Positions 11,592-20,855 of a stretch of DNA of 64,000 nt are shown piece after piece. Within the stretch, counting starts at the first letter, position 1. Every line of letters begins with the position of its first letter. A program made the position numbers and the translations under genes. The notes beneath the pieces were generated by a model that was not told the DNA's origin, ran no database searches, and saw nothing but the letters and a program-made list of their open reading frames with translations. Location of the stretch: the NCBI RefSeq assembly GCF_030499515.1, contig NZ_JASTWJ010000001.1, positions 3,204,001 through 3,268,000 on the forward strand. The letters run 5' to 3'. This stretch comes from Streptomyces sp. DT2A-34 (GTDB lineage Bacteria; Actinomycetota; Actinomycetes; Streptomycetales; Streptomycetaceae).

Positions 11592-12217
11592 CGGGGCTCG
11601 CCCTCGGCCATCTGCCTCAGCGCGTCCTTGCGCTCCCGCTTGGAGAGACGGTCGATGTAGAGGTAGCCGTACAGGTGGTCGGTCTCGTGCTGCAGGCACC
11701 GGGCGAAGTACCCGGTGCCGCGCACCTTGATCGGGTTGCCCTTCTCGTCCTGCCCGGTCACCTCGGCGTAGTCCGGGCGGGCCAGCGGCGCGTACGCCGT
11801 CGGCACGGACAGGCAGCCCTCGTTGCTGTCGTCCAGGCGGCGCCGGTCGGCGGGCAGCTCGACGAGCTCGGGGTTGCAGACGACGCCGACGTGCTGCTTG
11901 CCCTGGTCGTCCATGCAGTCGTAGACGAAGACCTTCAGGTCGACGCCGATCTGGTTGGCGGCCAGGCCCACGCCCTCGGCGGTGCGCTGCGAGGCGAACA
12001 TGTCGTCGACCAGCTTCAGCAGCTCGTCGTCGAACTCGGTGACGTCCTTGCACTCCTTGTGGAGCACCGGGTTCCCGACGACCGTGATGGGCCGCGAGGT
12101 GCCACGCTCGCGGTACGCCTGCTCGCGCTCCTCGCAGTCCTCCGTGTCGATGACGAAGCCCTCGTCGTCGACGGGGAGCACGCCCGCGTGCTGCTGATCG
12201 GTGTCCTGCTGGGCCAT
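11567..12217 (-). CDS. def: Peptide deformylase
   Basis: A 216-residue enzyme that removes the formyl group from nascent proteins. All three family motifs are present: GVGLAANQ (82-89), EGCLSVP (133-139, metal ligand Cys137 or nearby) and QHETDH (176-181) with the two His ligands and catalytic Glu. The N-terminal 40 residues are an acidic extension found in actinobacterial deformylases. The start is ATG 12217; the longer open frame upstream is only a shadow of the TPR gene. It is convergent with and slightly overlaps nrdS. Confidence 0.95.
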   Translation of the reverse strand: MAQQDTDQQHAGVLPVDDEGFVIDTEDCEEREQAYRERGTSRPITVVGNPVLHKECKDVTEFDDELLKLVDDMFASQRTAEGVGLAANQIGVDLKVFVYDCMDDQGKQHVGVVCNPELVELPADRRRLDDSNEGCLSVPTAYAPLARPDYAEVTGQDEKGNPIKVRGTGYFARCLQHETDHLYGYLYIDRLSKRERKDALRQMAEGEPRYPVVAND

Positions 12218-12293
12218 GACAGACGTAAGCCTTCCTGCACAAACAAAAGAGTCGAAGAGGGGGTGTGACGCTGATACAGGGTACGGCGAATGC

Positions 12294-13274
12294 TCAGCAG
12301 ACCTCTTCGAGATCCCGCCAGTCCCGCGAATCCGGGCTGTCCGCGACCCATCCGTCCAGCAGTCCCCGTACCAACGCCGCGGGCGCCGCGACGCCACACT
12401 CCCGCTCCGGCACCCACAATTGCCCGTCGGTGCGGTGCCCCAGCGGCCCGGGATGGCCCGGTTCGCTGTGGTCGTGCGGGTCCAGGTGGTCCCCGTCGCC
12501 CTCGTCCGACGGCATCCGCGACTCCGAGCACATCCGGCACAGCAGCCGCACCGACGACGACCAGTCCTCCGCGGCGAACCCGGCGTCGGCCGCGAGCTGC
12601 TCCAGGGCGTCCCGGTCGGCCTCGGTGGCCGCCTCCAGGAGGACCACCCAGGTCGGCACCGGCGAGGGCGCCCACAGTTCGATCTCGTCGAAGACGGGGT
12701 AGGCGTGCCCGGCGGACGTGGTGCGCTCGCCGTGGGGCACGCCGTCGTGCAGCACGACCTCGCCCCAGCGCCGCCCGGAGGACGGCAGCGGGATCGACAG
12801 CACCTCGATGCGGGCGGGGTCCAGCCGCCGCCCCCACACGACCTCGGCCTCCCCCTCGGGGGACAGCCGTACGGCCGCGCTGCCCAGGTCCATCCCGACC
12901 GGCTCACCGGAGTCGGTGGCACCGCCGGGCACCCGCAGCCCGTACGCCTGCCAGGCCCGCCGGGCCAGCGGCCAGTCCTGCAGGGCGGTGGCCGCGATGC
13001 CGACGTTCCACCAGTCGGGCGCCCCGGTCTCCCGGTCGAGCAGCGCCACGGCACGCAGCCCGGCGGCGCGGGCCTGCTCCCAGTCGTGGCGGAACTTGTG
13101 CAGCAGGGCGAGGTTGAACCAGGACTCGGAAAGCCAGGGCTCCAGATCGGCGGCGCGTGTCAGCAACGCGCCCGCGTCGTCGTACCGACCGTCACCGATC
13201 AACGTGAACGCACGGTCGGTGGCCTGCCGCCAGGAGGCGGAGGGCCGGTGCCGTCCCTTGCCGAAGATCCTCAC
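12294..13274 (-). CDS. Tetratricopeptide-repeat protein
   Basis: A 326-residue soluble protein with TPR-like helices between about residues 15 and 110 ([18 protein letters not shown] and a second repeat [22 protein letters not shown], both typical of the fold). The C-terminal half is acidic with a His/Asp-rich segment and a CRMCSES motif; I do not recognise an enzyme. I chose GTG 13274 ([15 protein letters not shown]) because the extra N-terminal residues of the longer frame look non-coding. It precedes def in the same direction with a 76-base gap. It probably acts as a scaffold; the partner is unknown. Confidence 0.7.
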   Translation of the reverse strand: MRIFGKGRHRPSASWRQATDRAFTLIGDGRYDDAGALLTRAADLEPWLSESWFNLALLHKFRHDWEQARAAGLRAVALLDRETGAPDWWNVGIAATALQDWPLARRAWQAYGLRVPGGATDSGEPVGMDLGSAAVRLSPEGEAEVVWGRRLDPARIEVLSIPLPSSGRRWGEVVLHDGVPHGERTTSAGHAYPVFDEIELWAPSPVPTWVVLLEAATEADRDALEQLAADAGFAAEDWSSSVRLLCRMCSESRMPSDEGDGDHLDPHDHSEPGHPGPLGHRTDGQLWVPERECGVAAPAALVRGLLDGWVADSPDSRDWRDLEEVC

Positions 13275-13383
13275 GATTCCCGCCTGCCAGTTCCGTGGAG
13301 TGGGCTGGCTAGTGCTCGCCCCCGGACACCCTCTCATTCGCATCCAACCACGTACGGCTGGAAGGGCGCTCATTACCCATGGG

Positions 13384-14637
13384 TTACCCAGCCACAGGCC
13401 ATGTCAGACAGTCTCTGGCCAGCACCCGTGCGAGCGACCCCACCACCTCCGGCGCGTACTCCCCGGCGGTGGCAAGGCGCAGTTCCTCCAGCGCCTTCAG
13501 CGGCCCGCCGGGACCGGCGTCCCGCGCCTTCTCCTCGTAGGCGTTCACGGCCCGCACGATCCGCGCGGCGACCGGCTGCTCCGGGCAGGGGTCGGCGAGC
13601 CGTTCCACGACCGTCGCCACCTGCGCGGGCACCCCCGTCTGCCGTACGACGGCCCCGCCGAGCAGCGCGATCCGCCGCTGTTCCTCGACGGGCAGTCCGG
13701 CGGTGGCCCCGGCCGGCACCGGGTCGACCAGGCTCAGCTGGCCGATGTCGTGCATGAGCGCCGCGTACTCCAGCACGGTGAGCTCGGCCTCGGACAGGCC
13801 CAGGTCCCGCCCGACCTCCCGGCTGAGCGCGGCCACCCGCCGGGCGTGTCCGGCCGGCGTGTACCCGGCGATCTCGGTGGCCCGGGCGAGGGAGGCGATG
13901 GTCTGCCGGTAGGTGGTCCGCACGGCGGCGTAGCGTCGCAGCGACATCTGGGTGAGCAGGAGGGGGAGCGAGAAGACGGGCAGCGCCCACAGCCCGACCA
14001 CGGCGACCGCGAGTGCCATCACCGCGCCCGTCGCGCAGACGGCCGACCCGATCCCGAGCGTCGCCCGCAGCTCGTCCCGCAGCAGCGGCCCGAACGGCCA
14101 CCGGGTGCGGGAGTGCGCCAGCGCGGCGGCGAGCACGGCGTCGCACAGGGCGGTCAGGACCAGGATCGCGAGCAGGAGCAGGGCGTAGCCGGGGCCCCAG
14201 CCTTGGAACGTGCCCTGGTTGTACAGGGGTTGGAAGCAGACGGCGGCGAAGCCGACGGTGAGCACGCGCCGGGCGAGGTGGTCGAGCACGGGGCGCCCGC
14301 TCGCGAGGTGCGGCACGCTGCCGAGGAGCGAGGCGGCGAGGACGACGGCACCGACCTGCAGGACCCCGTGGTGGGTGGGGTGGCCGCCGTCCTCCCCCAG
14401 CAGGGCGTACGACAGCGCCGCGGCGGCGCCGAGCGGGGCGGCCTCCCGGCCCTCCGCTCCGGTCCACCGGGTGAGCTCGCCGACGGTGACGAGGACGCCG
14501 AAGGCGAGGGCGGTGCCGCGTTCCTCCAGTCCGTGCCCGAGGGTGCCGACGAGGGAGGCCGCGGCGAGGAGGGCCGCGGAGGTGTGGACGAGGGTGAGGA
14601 GGAGGGGCGGTTTCCCGGCGGTACAGGGGGCGCTCAC
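13384..14637 (-). CDS. Membrane protein with degenerate HD domain
   Basis: A 417-residue protein. The N-terminal 215 residues contain about six hydrophobic helices; the C-terminal part (about 235-417) is an HD phosphohydrolase domain with MHDIGQ in place of the usual HDxGK. The GYP motif and the paired His residues that follow in active HD-GYP enzymes are missing (VERLADPC is found there). It is therefore probably a sensor or inactive partner. GTG 14637 overlaps the stop of the upstream intact HD-GYP gene by four bases, so the two are coupled and may form a complex. Confidence 0.75.
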   Translation of the reverse strand: MSAPCTAGKPPLLLTLVHTSAALLAAASLVGTLGHGLEERGTALAFGVLVTVGELTRWTGAEGREAAPLGAAAALSYALLGEDGGHPTHHGVLQVGAVVLAASLLGSVPHLASGRPVLDHLARRVLTVGFAAVCFQPLYNQGTFQGWGPGYALLLLAILVLTALCDAVLAAALAHSRTRWPFGPLLRDELRATLGIGSAVCATGAVMALAVAVVGLWALPVFSLPLLLTQMSLRRYAAVRTTYRQTIASLARATEIAGYTPAGHARRVAALSREVGRDLGLSEAELTVLEYAALMHDIGQLSLVDPVPAGATAGLPVEEQRRIALLGGAVVRQTGVPAQVATVVERLADPCPEQPVAARIVRAVNAYEEKARDAGPGGPLKALEELRLATAGEYAPEVVGSLARVLARDCLTWPVAG

Positions 14638-15941
14638 CGGTGCGCTCCCGGGACACCGGCGACCGGGGGGCGCGCAGGGGGCGTACAGGCTTCGTCGGCG
14701 GTCACGGCAGGATGCCATCCGTACTGGTCCACGGCTCTGGCGAGGGCCGTGACCATCCGGGGGTCGAACTGCGAGCCCGCGCACTTCTCCAGTTCCCCCA
14801 GGGCGACGGACACGGGCCGGGCCCTCGAATAGGTCCGGGTCGACGTCATCGCGTCGAACGCGTCCGCGACCGCCACCACCCGCGCGGACTCCGGGATCTG
14901 GCTCCCCCTCAGCCCGTAGGGGTACCCGCTCCCGTCCAGCCGCTCATGGTGATGGAGTACGGCGGCCCGGGCCTCGCCGAGGAAGGAGATCCCCCGGACC
15001 ATCTCGTGCCCGTACTCGGGGTGCAGCTCGATCACCCGCCGCTCCTCGGGCGTGAGCGGCCCGTTCTTCCGCAGCAGCCGCGTGGGCACGCCCAGCTTCC
15101 CCACGTCGTGCAGGATCCCGGCGAACCGCAGCACCTCGACGCGTTCGTCGGCCAGGCCCAGCTCACGCGCGATCATCATCGAGGCCTGCCCGACCCGCTC
15201 GCTGTGGCCGCGGGTGTAGCCGTCCTTGATGTCGACGGCCTGGACCAGCGCCCGGATGGTCGCCTGGTGAGCCGCGCGTTCCCGGTGGTACTGGGCGAAC
15301 ACCCACCACGACACACACATCGGCAGCAGCACGAGCAGCGCGGCGACGGAGCCGTACGGACTGCGCCACAGCACGGCCATCATGAGCCCGGCCAGACCGT
15401 GTACGGCGATGGGCGCGAGCGAGCGCGGGAACAGCCCCCGCCAGGCGCGCGGCACCGGCACGCCCTCGGCCACCGTGAGAATCCCGCCGTCCAGCGCGGT
15501 CAGCACCAGACAGAACGTCAGTACCGCGCCCCCGGCCGACAGCAGCGCACACGGGAATTCACCCGTCGCGACGGCATCGCGCCCGTCCAGTGCACCGTGC
15601 ACCCGGGCCGCCGCCCAGACGGCGACGGCGAGCTGGGCGGCCCGCCAGATCCGGCGGGTCCACAGCGGCCGTTGCCCGGCCGGCGACAGCAGGGCACCCG
15701 GCACCGCGACCAGCGCGGCGGCGGACGGCGGCAGCAGAAAGGCCCCGGCGAGCAGCACGGGATAGAAGGTGCCCGCGAACCGCCATCGGGCGGCGATCCG
15801 CTCACCGGCGGCATACAGCGCGGCGAGCAGGACGGCCGCCCGCCAGGGCGTGTGGGCCGCGAGCAACGGCACGAGGCAGGCGAGGGCGCACAGCGCCACA
15901 CAGGCGACGTACACCCGCGCCCGTGCCGGTATCGCCTCCAT
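14634..15941 (-). CDS. HD-GYP domain membrane protein
   Basis: A 435-residue protein with six to eight membrane helices (about 1-215) and a C-terminal HD-GYP domain. The domain shows HSERVG, HDVGKLGVP, HPEYGHEM, HHHERLDGSGYPYG and DAFDAMTS in order, so both the metal site and the GYP surface are intact; such proteins hydrolyse c-di-GMP or related dinucleotides. Start ATG 15941 (MEAIPARARVYV) has GGGGAGG eight bases upstream; ATG 15962 is an alternative. Streptomyces development is controlled by c-di-GMP through BldD, so a role there is possible but not shown here. Confidence 0.8.
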   Translation of the reverse strand: MEAIPARARVYVACVALCALACLVPLLAAHTPWRAAVLLAALYAAGERIAARWRFAGTFYPVLLAGAFLLPPSAAALVAVPGALLSPAGQRPLWTRRIWRAAQLAVAVWAAARVHGALDGRDAVATGEFPCALLSAGGAVLTFCLVLTALDGGILTVAEGVPVPRAWRGLFPRSLAPIAVHGLAGLMMAVLWRSPYGSVAALLVLLPMCVSWWVFAQYHRERAAHQATIRALVQAVDIKDGYTRGHSERVGQASMMIARELGLADERVEVLRFAGILHDVGKLGVPTRLLRKNGPLTPEERRVIELHPEYGHEMVRGISFLGEARAAVLHHHERLDGSGYPYGLRGSQIPESARVVAVADAFDAMTSTRTYSRARPVSVALGELEKCAGSQFDPRMVTALARAVDQYGWHPAVTADEACTPPARPPVAGVPGAHR

Positions 15942-16084
15942 CTTCGACGCCTCCCCAACCATGACCTGCTCAGCTCAACGCGGAGCCTAGGTCGGTGAGA
16001 GGGGCGGCTGCGGGCTTGTCACGCGCCGATTAGCACGTTCGAGTGACGGCAGCCCGTTCCCGGGACGGGGAGTACGACGGGGGG

Positions 16085-16383
16085 TCAGGACTCCTGCGGC
16101 GTCGCGGTCACGTCGTGGTCGGGCACCGCCTGCCCGGAGCGGATCAGGTCGAGCCGCCCCAGGACCTTGGCGCGCAGGTCGGTCGGCACGTCGTCATGGC
16201 CGCAGCACCGCTTGACCAGCTTCTTCACGGCCTCTTCCAGGCCGTACTTCTCCAGGCACGGCGAGCACTCCTTGAAGTGCTGCTTGAACTTGTCGCGGTC
16301 CACGTCCGGCATCTCACTGTCGAGGAACTCGTAGAGATGATCGAGTACCTCACTGCAGTCCGTCTCGTGCGGCTCTCCGCAGC

Positions 16384-16387
<4 letters not shown>
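16085..16387 (-). CDS. rsrA: Redox-sensing anti-sigma factor RsrA
   Basis: A 100-residue zinc-binding anti-sigma factor of the ZAS family. The HxxxCxxC motif is His37-Cys41-Cys44, with Cys11 as fourth ligand and extra cysteines at 3, 61 and 62, the same numbering known for S. coelicolor RsrA. Oxidation forms disulfides, releases zinc and frees sigma-R. The ATG overlaps the sigR stop by four bases (ATGA), giving balanced synthesis. It is transcribed with sigR from the autoregulated promoter at 17304-17330. Confidence 0.95.
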
Positions 16388-17244
<857 letters not shown>

Positions 17245-17303
17245 GCGGCGGACTTCCTCTCCTACGACGTCTGCGCTGCTCGTTCAGCACCGCTGTCCGC
17301 CAC

Positions 17304-17330
17304 AACAGAGGCCGGGGCCCCGACATTCCC
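17304..17330 (-). promoter_or_regulatory. Sigma-R-dependent promoter of sigR (sigRp2)
   Basis: On the minus strand GGGAAT (17325-17330) is separated by exactly 18 bases from GTT (17304-17306). This is a perfect match to the sigma-R consensus GGAAT-N18/19-GTT. Transcription would start near 17297, upstream of the long-form start at 17244, giving positive autoregulation. It overlaps the very end of the upstream hydrolase gene. Confidence 0.9.
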
Positions 17331-17336
17331 CAACCT

Positions 17337-17975
17337 TTACCCGAGTGACCCGACCCACTTGACCACCGCGTCCGTGATGACCGCCACGGCCTCGTCCTGA
17401 TCGAGGGGCGCCCGCTTGGGTACGGCGAACCCGTGATCGCCGTACGGCACCTCGACCAGCTCGAAGTCGCCGTCCGGGAACTCCTCCGGCTTCCCGAACG
17501 GATCGTTCCCGCCCTGGACGACGAGGGTGGGCACCCCGGCCCCGAGCAGCTCGTCGGCGCGGGACTTCTCGGGCTTGCCCGGCGGGTGGAGGGGGAAGCC
17601 GAGGGCGAGTACGGCGTGGGCGCCGAGTTCGACGGCCGTACGGCAGGCGACCCGGGCCCCGGCGCTGCGCCCTCCGGAGATCACGGGCAGACCGGGCTGG
17701 GCGAGCGCGGGCCAGATGCCGCGCCAGCCGACGTCGAGGGTCTTCGGGGCGGGTGCCACCTTCTTGCCGGCCACGCGCCAGGGCTGCTCCACGAGGGCGA
17801 CGGTCACTCCGTGCCCGGGCAGGACCTCGGCCAGCGCCCGCAGGTCCCTGGCCTCGATGCCACCGCCGGCACCGTGGCTCACCGCCAGCACGAGCCGGGG
17901 CTGCTTCGCCGGGTGCCAGGTGATGCGGGCGTCCCCCGCGTCCGTGCCAACGATCTCGGTCGTCACATCAGTCAC
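17337..17975 (-). CDS. Alpha/beta-hydrolase family protein
   Basis: A 212-residue small alpha/beta hydrolase of the dienelactone-hydrolase/KANL3-like group. Visible parts are the oxyanion-side SHGAGGG (about 33-39), the nucleophile elbow GGRSAGAR (about 99-106), the acid-loop region QGGNDPFG (about 153-160) and the catalytic His in YGDHGF. The substrate is unknown. Its stop codon abuts the sigR promoter. A degenerate copy of its first codons exists at 20804-20830, at the far end of the inserted cassette (see findings). Confidence 0.8.
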   Translation of the reverse strand: MTDVTTEIVGTDAGDARITWHPAKQPRLVLAVSHGAGGGIEARDLRALAEVLPGHGVTVALVEQPWRVAGKKVAPAPKTLDVGWRGIWPALAQPGLPVISGGRSAGARVACRTAVELGAHAVLALGFPLHPPGKPEKSRADELLGAGVPTLVVQGGNDPFGKPEEFPDGDFELVEVPYGDHGFAVPKRAPLDQDEAVAVITDAVVKWVGSLG

Positions 17976-17991
17976 ATCAGAAGAGTGTGCC
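17928..17991. repeat. Left copy of cassette-flanking direct repeat
   Basis: This segment covers the first codons of the hydrolase gene, its upstream region and TCAGAAGAGTGTGCC. It aligns with 20804-20855: GGCGTC-CCCGCGTCC, TGCC, GATCTCGGTCG and TCAGAAGAGTGTGCC are shared in the same order and direction. The left copy has about 12 extra bases before the last block. Confidence 0.75.
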
Positions 17992-18097
17992 TTCTCCGAC
18001 GCAGGGTGTCCGACTGTGTGACGAGGCTGTCACTCCCCCGGCGGGAGGGAGGGCGCCCTTCCTTCGCGACCGGGGCGGCGTCGACGAGGGGGATCCA

Positions 18098-19143
18098 TTG
18101 ACCAGGACGACTGCGCTGGAGCACGACTCATGCGGAACCCCGTGCAGACCTCGCCACACTCACCCTCGACCCGGGCGACACCGCCCGCCTCGAAGGGCTG
18201 CTCCACGTCGCGGCGCGGCTGACGGGCCCCCTGGAACAGGCTCTCCGGACCGAGGCGTTCGCCGTGCTCGCCGAGCGCCTGCCGGCCCGGCTGCGCGAGG
18301 GCATCGAGTCCTTCCGTGACACGCCGCCGGACCAAGGTCTGCTCGTGGTGCGCGGACTGCCCGTCGGCGACATCCCGCTGACTCCGGCGACGTACGGTTC
18401 CAACGTCCTCGGCGAGACGCACCCCTCCAGCCTGCTCGTGGCCCTGGGGGCGCACCCGCTGGGCGGGTTGATCGGCTACGAGGACGAGAAGTCCGGGGCG
18501 CTCGTGCACGACGTGTACCCGGTCCCCACCGACGCGGCGAAACCCCTGAACTCCGGCTCCACGCTCTTCGACTTCCACACCGAGAACGTCCACCACCCGG
18601 TGCGGCCCTCGCACTTGGGCCTGCTGTGCCTGCGCCCCGACCACGACCGGCGGGCGGCCACCATGGTCGCCTCAGTCCGCGAGGCCGAGCCGCTGCTCTC
18701 GGCCGGCGACCGTGAGCTGCCGCGCACCGACCGCTACCGCAGCCGCTTCCCGCTCTCCTTCACCCGGGGTCTCGCCGAGGACGAACGGCCGGTGACCGAG
18801 CCGCACCCGGTGCTCACGGACGGCCCGGCCGGCGCCCCCGGGACGAGGGTCCGGTTCAACATGCACAACACCTTCGGGCACGGACCCCGAGGCGCAGGCG
18901 GCCCTGGAACGCCTCAACCGTGCCATGCACACCGTGCACCGCGCGGTGCGGGCCGACCGGGGCGAACTGCTCCTGGTCGACAACCGGATCGTCGTGCACG
19001 GCCGCAGCGACTTCACGCCGCGCTACGACGGCGACGACCGCTGGCTGCGCCGGTTCTACCCGTACCCCGGCGAGCTGCCCGCCGACGTCCTGGTGCGGGC
19101 CGGGGGCCGCGTACTCAGCAAGGACAGCTACGCCCGTGCATGA
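18098..19143 (+). pseudogene. Clavaminate-synthase/AsnO-like Fe(II)/2OG oxygenase, frameshifted
   Basis: The encoded protein resembles the CAS/AsnO/VioC group of non-haem iron, 2-oxoglutarate-dependent oxygenases that hydroxylate free amino acids. The HxE metal motif is visible as FHTEN (about 18574-18588), with DNRIVVHGRSDF and a DRWLRRFYPY tail near the C-terminus carrying the distal His and the 2OG-binding Arg. The reading frame breaks twice: near 18105-18143, between a plausible TTG start at 18098 with a GAGGGGG site and the main frame, and near 18876, where a GGG run holds one extra G. After the second break the correct frame continues to the stop at 19143. It overlaps the TauE/SafE gene by eight bases. 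Either a pseudogene or sequence error. Confidence 0.7.
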
Positions 19144-19906
19144 CCTGACCCTCACCGCGGCGGTGCTGCTCTGTGTCACCGCCGCGCTCGCGGGCTGGGT
19201 GGACGCGGTGGTCGGCGGCGGGCTCCTCCAGGTACCCGCCCTGCTGATCGCCTTCCCGCACCTGGCCCCGGCGTACGCCCTCGGCACCAACAAGGCCGTC
19301 GGCGTCGTCGGCACGTCGGCGGCGGCGGTGACGTACGCCCGCCGAGCCGCGATCGACGTGCGGCTCGCGGCCGGGCTCGGCTCTGTCGCGGCCCTGGCGG
19401 CGGTGGCCGGGGCGTTCTTCGCGGCCGGCGTGAACAGCGAGGTTCTGCGCCCTGTGATCATGGTGCTGCTCGCGGTCGCCGCCTTCGTCGTCCTGAAGCC
19501 GCAGTTCGGGCAGCGGCCGGGCGGCGCCGTGACCCGGCAGCGGGTTCTGGCCGCCGTCGCGGTCGTCGGGGCGGGTATCGGCTTCTACGACGGCCTGCTC
19601 GGCCCCGGCACCGGGACTTTCCTGGTGATCGGCCTGGTCGCGGTCCTGTCGATGGACATGGTCATGGCATCGGCGACCGCGAAGGTCGTCAACGTCGGGA
19701 CCAACCTGGGCGCGCTCGCGATGTTCACGTACCAGGGAACAGTGCTGTGGGCGCTCGCTCCCTTCATGGCGCTGTTCAACCTCGCGGGCGCCTCGGTGGG
19801 AGCCCGCATGGCACTCAAGCGCGGCAGCGGTTTCGTACGGGCCGTGCTGCTCGTCGTCGTGACCGTGCTGGTCGGCAAGCTCGCACTCGACCAATGGGGG
19901 ACGTGA
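19136..19906 (+). CDS. TauE/SafE-family membrane permease
   Basis: A 256-residue protein with about eight hydrophobic helices. Two related halves carry the family signatures GWVDAVVGGGLLQVPALL (about 18-35) and GFYDGLLGPGTGTFL (about 146-160). TauE/SafE proteins export or import sulfite, sulfoacetate, sulfolactate and other small organic anions. The GTG start lies inside the end of the oxygenase gene, and the racemase follows one base after the stop, so the three genes are one transcription unit. It probably moves the product or substrate of these enzymes, but the molecule is not known. Confidence 0.8.
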   Translation: MHDLTLTAAVLLCVTAALAGWVDAVVGGGLLQVPALLIAFPHLAPAYALGTNKAVGVVGTSAAAVTYARRAAIDVRLAAGLGSVAALAAVAGAFFAAGVNSEVLRPVIMVLLAVAAFVVLKPQFGQRPGGAVTRQRVLAAVAVVGAGIGFYDGLLGPGTGTFLVIGLVAVLSMDMVMASATAKVVNVGTNLGALAMFTYQGTVLWALAPFMALFNLAGASVGARMALKRGSGFVRAVLLVVVTVLVGKLALDQWGT

Positions 19907-19907
19907 G

Positions 19908-20612
19908 ATGTCCATCGGAATCCTGGGCGGAATGGGCCCGTTGGCCACGGTCGACTTCTACCGGAAGGTCATCGACGCGACCCCCGCCGACATCGACCAG
20001 GACCATCTGCCGATCGTGGTCTGGGCCGACCCCACGGTCCCGGACCGCTCGGCGGCGCTGATCGGGCGCGGCCCCGACCCGACGCCGTGGCTCGTGCGCG
20101 GCGCCCACCGGCTCGAGGCCATGGGGGCACGGGTCATCGCGACGCCGTGCAACACCGCGCACGCGTTCCTCGACGAGGTACGGACCACTGTGCGGGCCCC
20201 GATGCTCGACATGATCGCGGAGACGGTTGCCGAGATCCGCCACCACCACCCGGACGTGGCGGCGGTCGGGCTCCTGGCCACGACCGGCACGGTCCGCGCC
20301 GGGCTCTGTCAGCGGGCCCTGGAGGCGGCGGGGCTGCGGGTCGTGGTGCCGGGCGAGCTCTCCCAGGGCGAGGCCGTCACGGGCGCCATCCGCCGGATCA
20401 AGGCGGGCGATCTCGGCCCGGCCCCGGTCTCCCTGATCGAGCGGGCGGCCGAGGAGCTGGCGGCCCGAGGGGCGGGCCTGCTGGTGGCGGGCTGCACCGA
20501 ACTGCCCCTCCTTCTCGGCGATCGCAACGCCGGCCTACCGGTGGTGGACCCCACGGCCGCACTGGCACGGGCGACGGTACGGGAGGCCCTGACGCCGGCC
20601 GGGGTCGTCTGA
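19908..20612 (+). CDS. Aspartate/glutamate racemase family protein
   Basis: A 234-residue cofactor-independent racemase. The two catalytic cysteines are in conserved settings: TPCNTAH (about Cys82) and AGCTELP (about Cys190); GILGGMGPLAT at the N-terminus is typical of the YgeA/aspartate-racemase branch rather than MurI. Substrates in this group include Asp, Glu, homoserine and hydantoins. The ATG follows the permease stop with one base between. Position beside an amino-acid-oxygenase-like gene suggests it may act on a modified amino acid. No strong terminator follows; 20613-20803 contains short GGCCGGTCCCTGA repeats. Confidence 0.8.
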   Translation: MSIGILGGMGPLATVDFYRKVIDATPADIDQDHLPIVVWADPTVPDRSAALIGRGPDPTPWLVRGAHRLEAMGARVIATPCNTAHAFLDEVRTTVRAPMLDMIAETVAEIRHHHPDVAAVGLLATTGTVRAGLCQRALEAAGLRVVVPGELSQGEAVTGAIRRIKAGDLGPAPVSLIERAAEELAARGAGLLVAGCTELPLLLGDRNAGLPVVDPTAALARATVREALTPAGVV

Positions 20613-20718
20613 TCGGCCCTGGTCCGGGCGGTCCGCGCGGTCCGCGCGGGGGCGGTCCGGGTGAGTTGGCGTGGCGGCACCGCTCGGTGTCGCCACGCCT
20701 CGTCGGCACGGGCCCTGG

Positions 20719-20768
20719 GCCGGTCCCTGAGGTGCTCGGCCGGTCCCTGAAACCCGGCCGGTCCCTGA
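20719..20768. repeat. Three short direct repeats (GCCGGTCCCTGA)
   Basis: The 12-base string GCCGGTCCCTGA occurs three times, at 20719, 20739 and 20757, with spacings of 20 and 18 bases, between the racemase stop and the right flanking repeat. A separate GCGGTCCGC tandem lies at 20628-20648. No gene is seen in 20613-20840. Confidence 0.6.
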
Positions 20769-20803
20769 GGCGCTCGGCGCATCTCCGCGTTCCCCGCGTC
20801 CCC

Positions 20804-20855
20804 GGCGTCTCCCGCGTCCATGCCGGTGATCTCGGTCGGGTCAGAAGAGTGTGCC
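20804..20855. repeat. Right copy of cassette-flanking direct repeat
   Basis: Imperfect copy of 17928-17991. On the minus strand it reads as the last codons of the YedK gene (GTLF stop), then a short spacer, then a stretch resembling the first codons of the hydrolase (Thr-Glu-Ile-x-Gly-x-Asp-Ala-Gly-Asp-Ala). In this copy the hydrolase-like frame is not continued. Confidence 0.75.
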
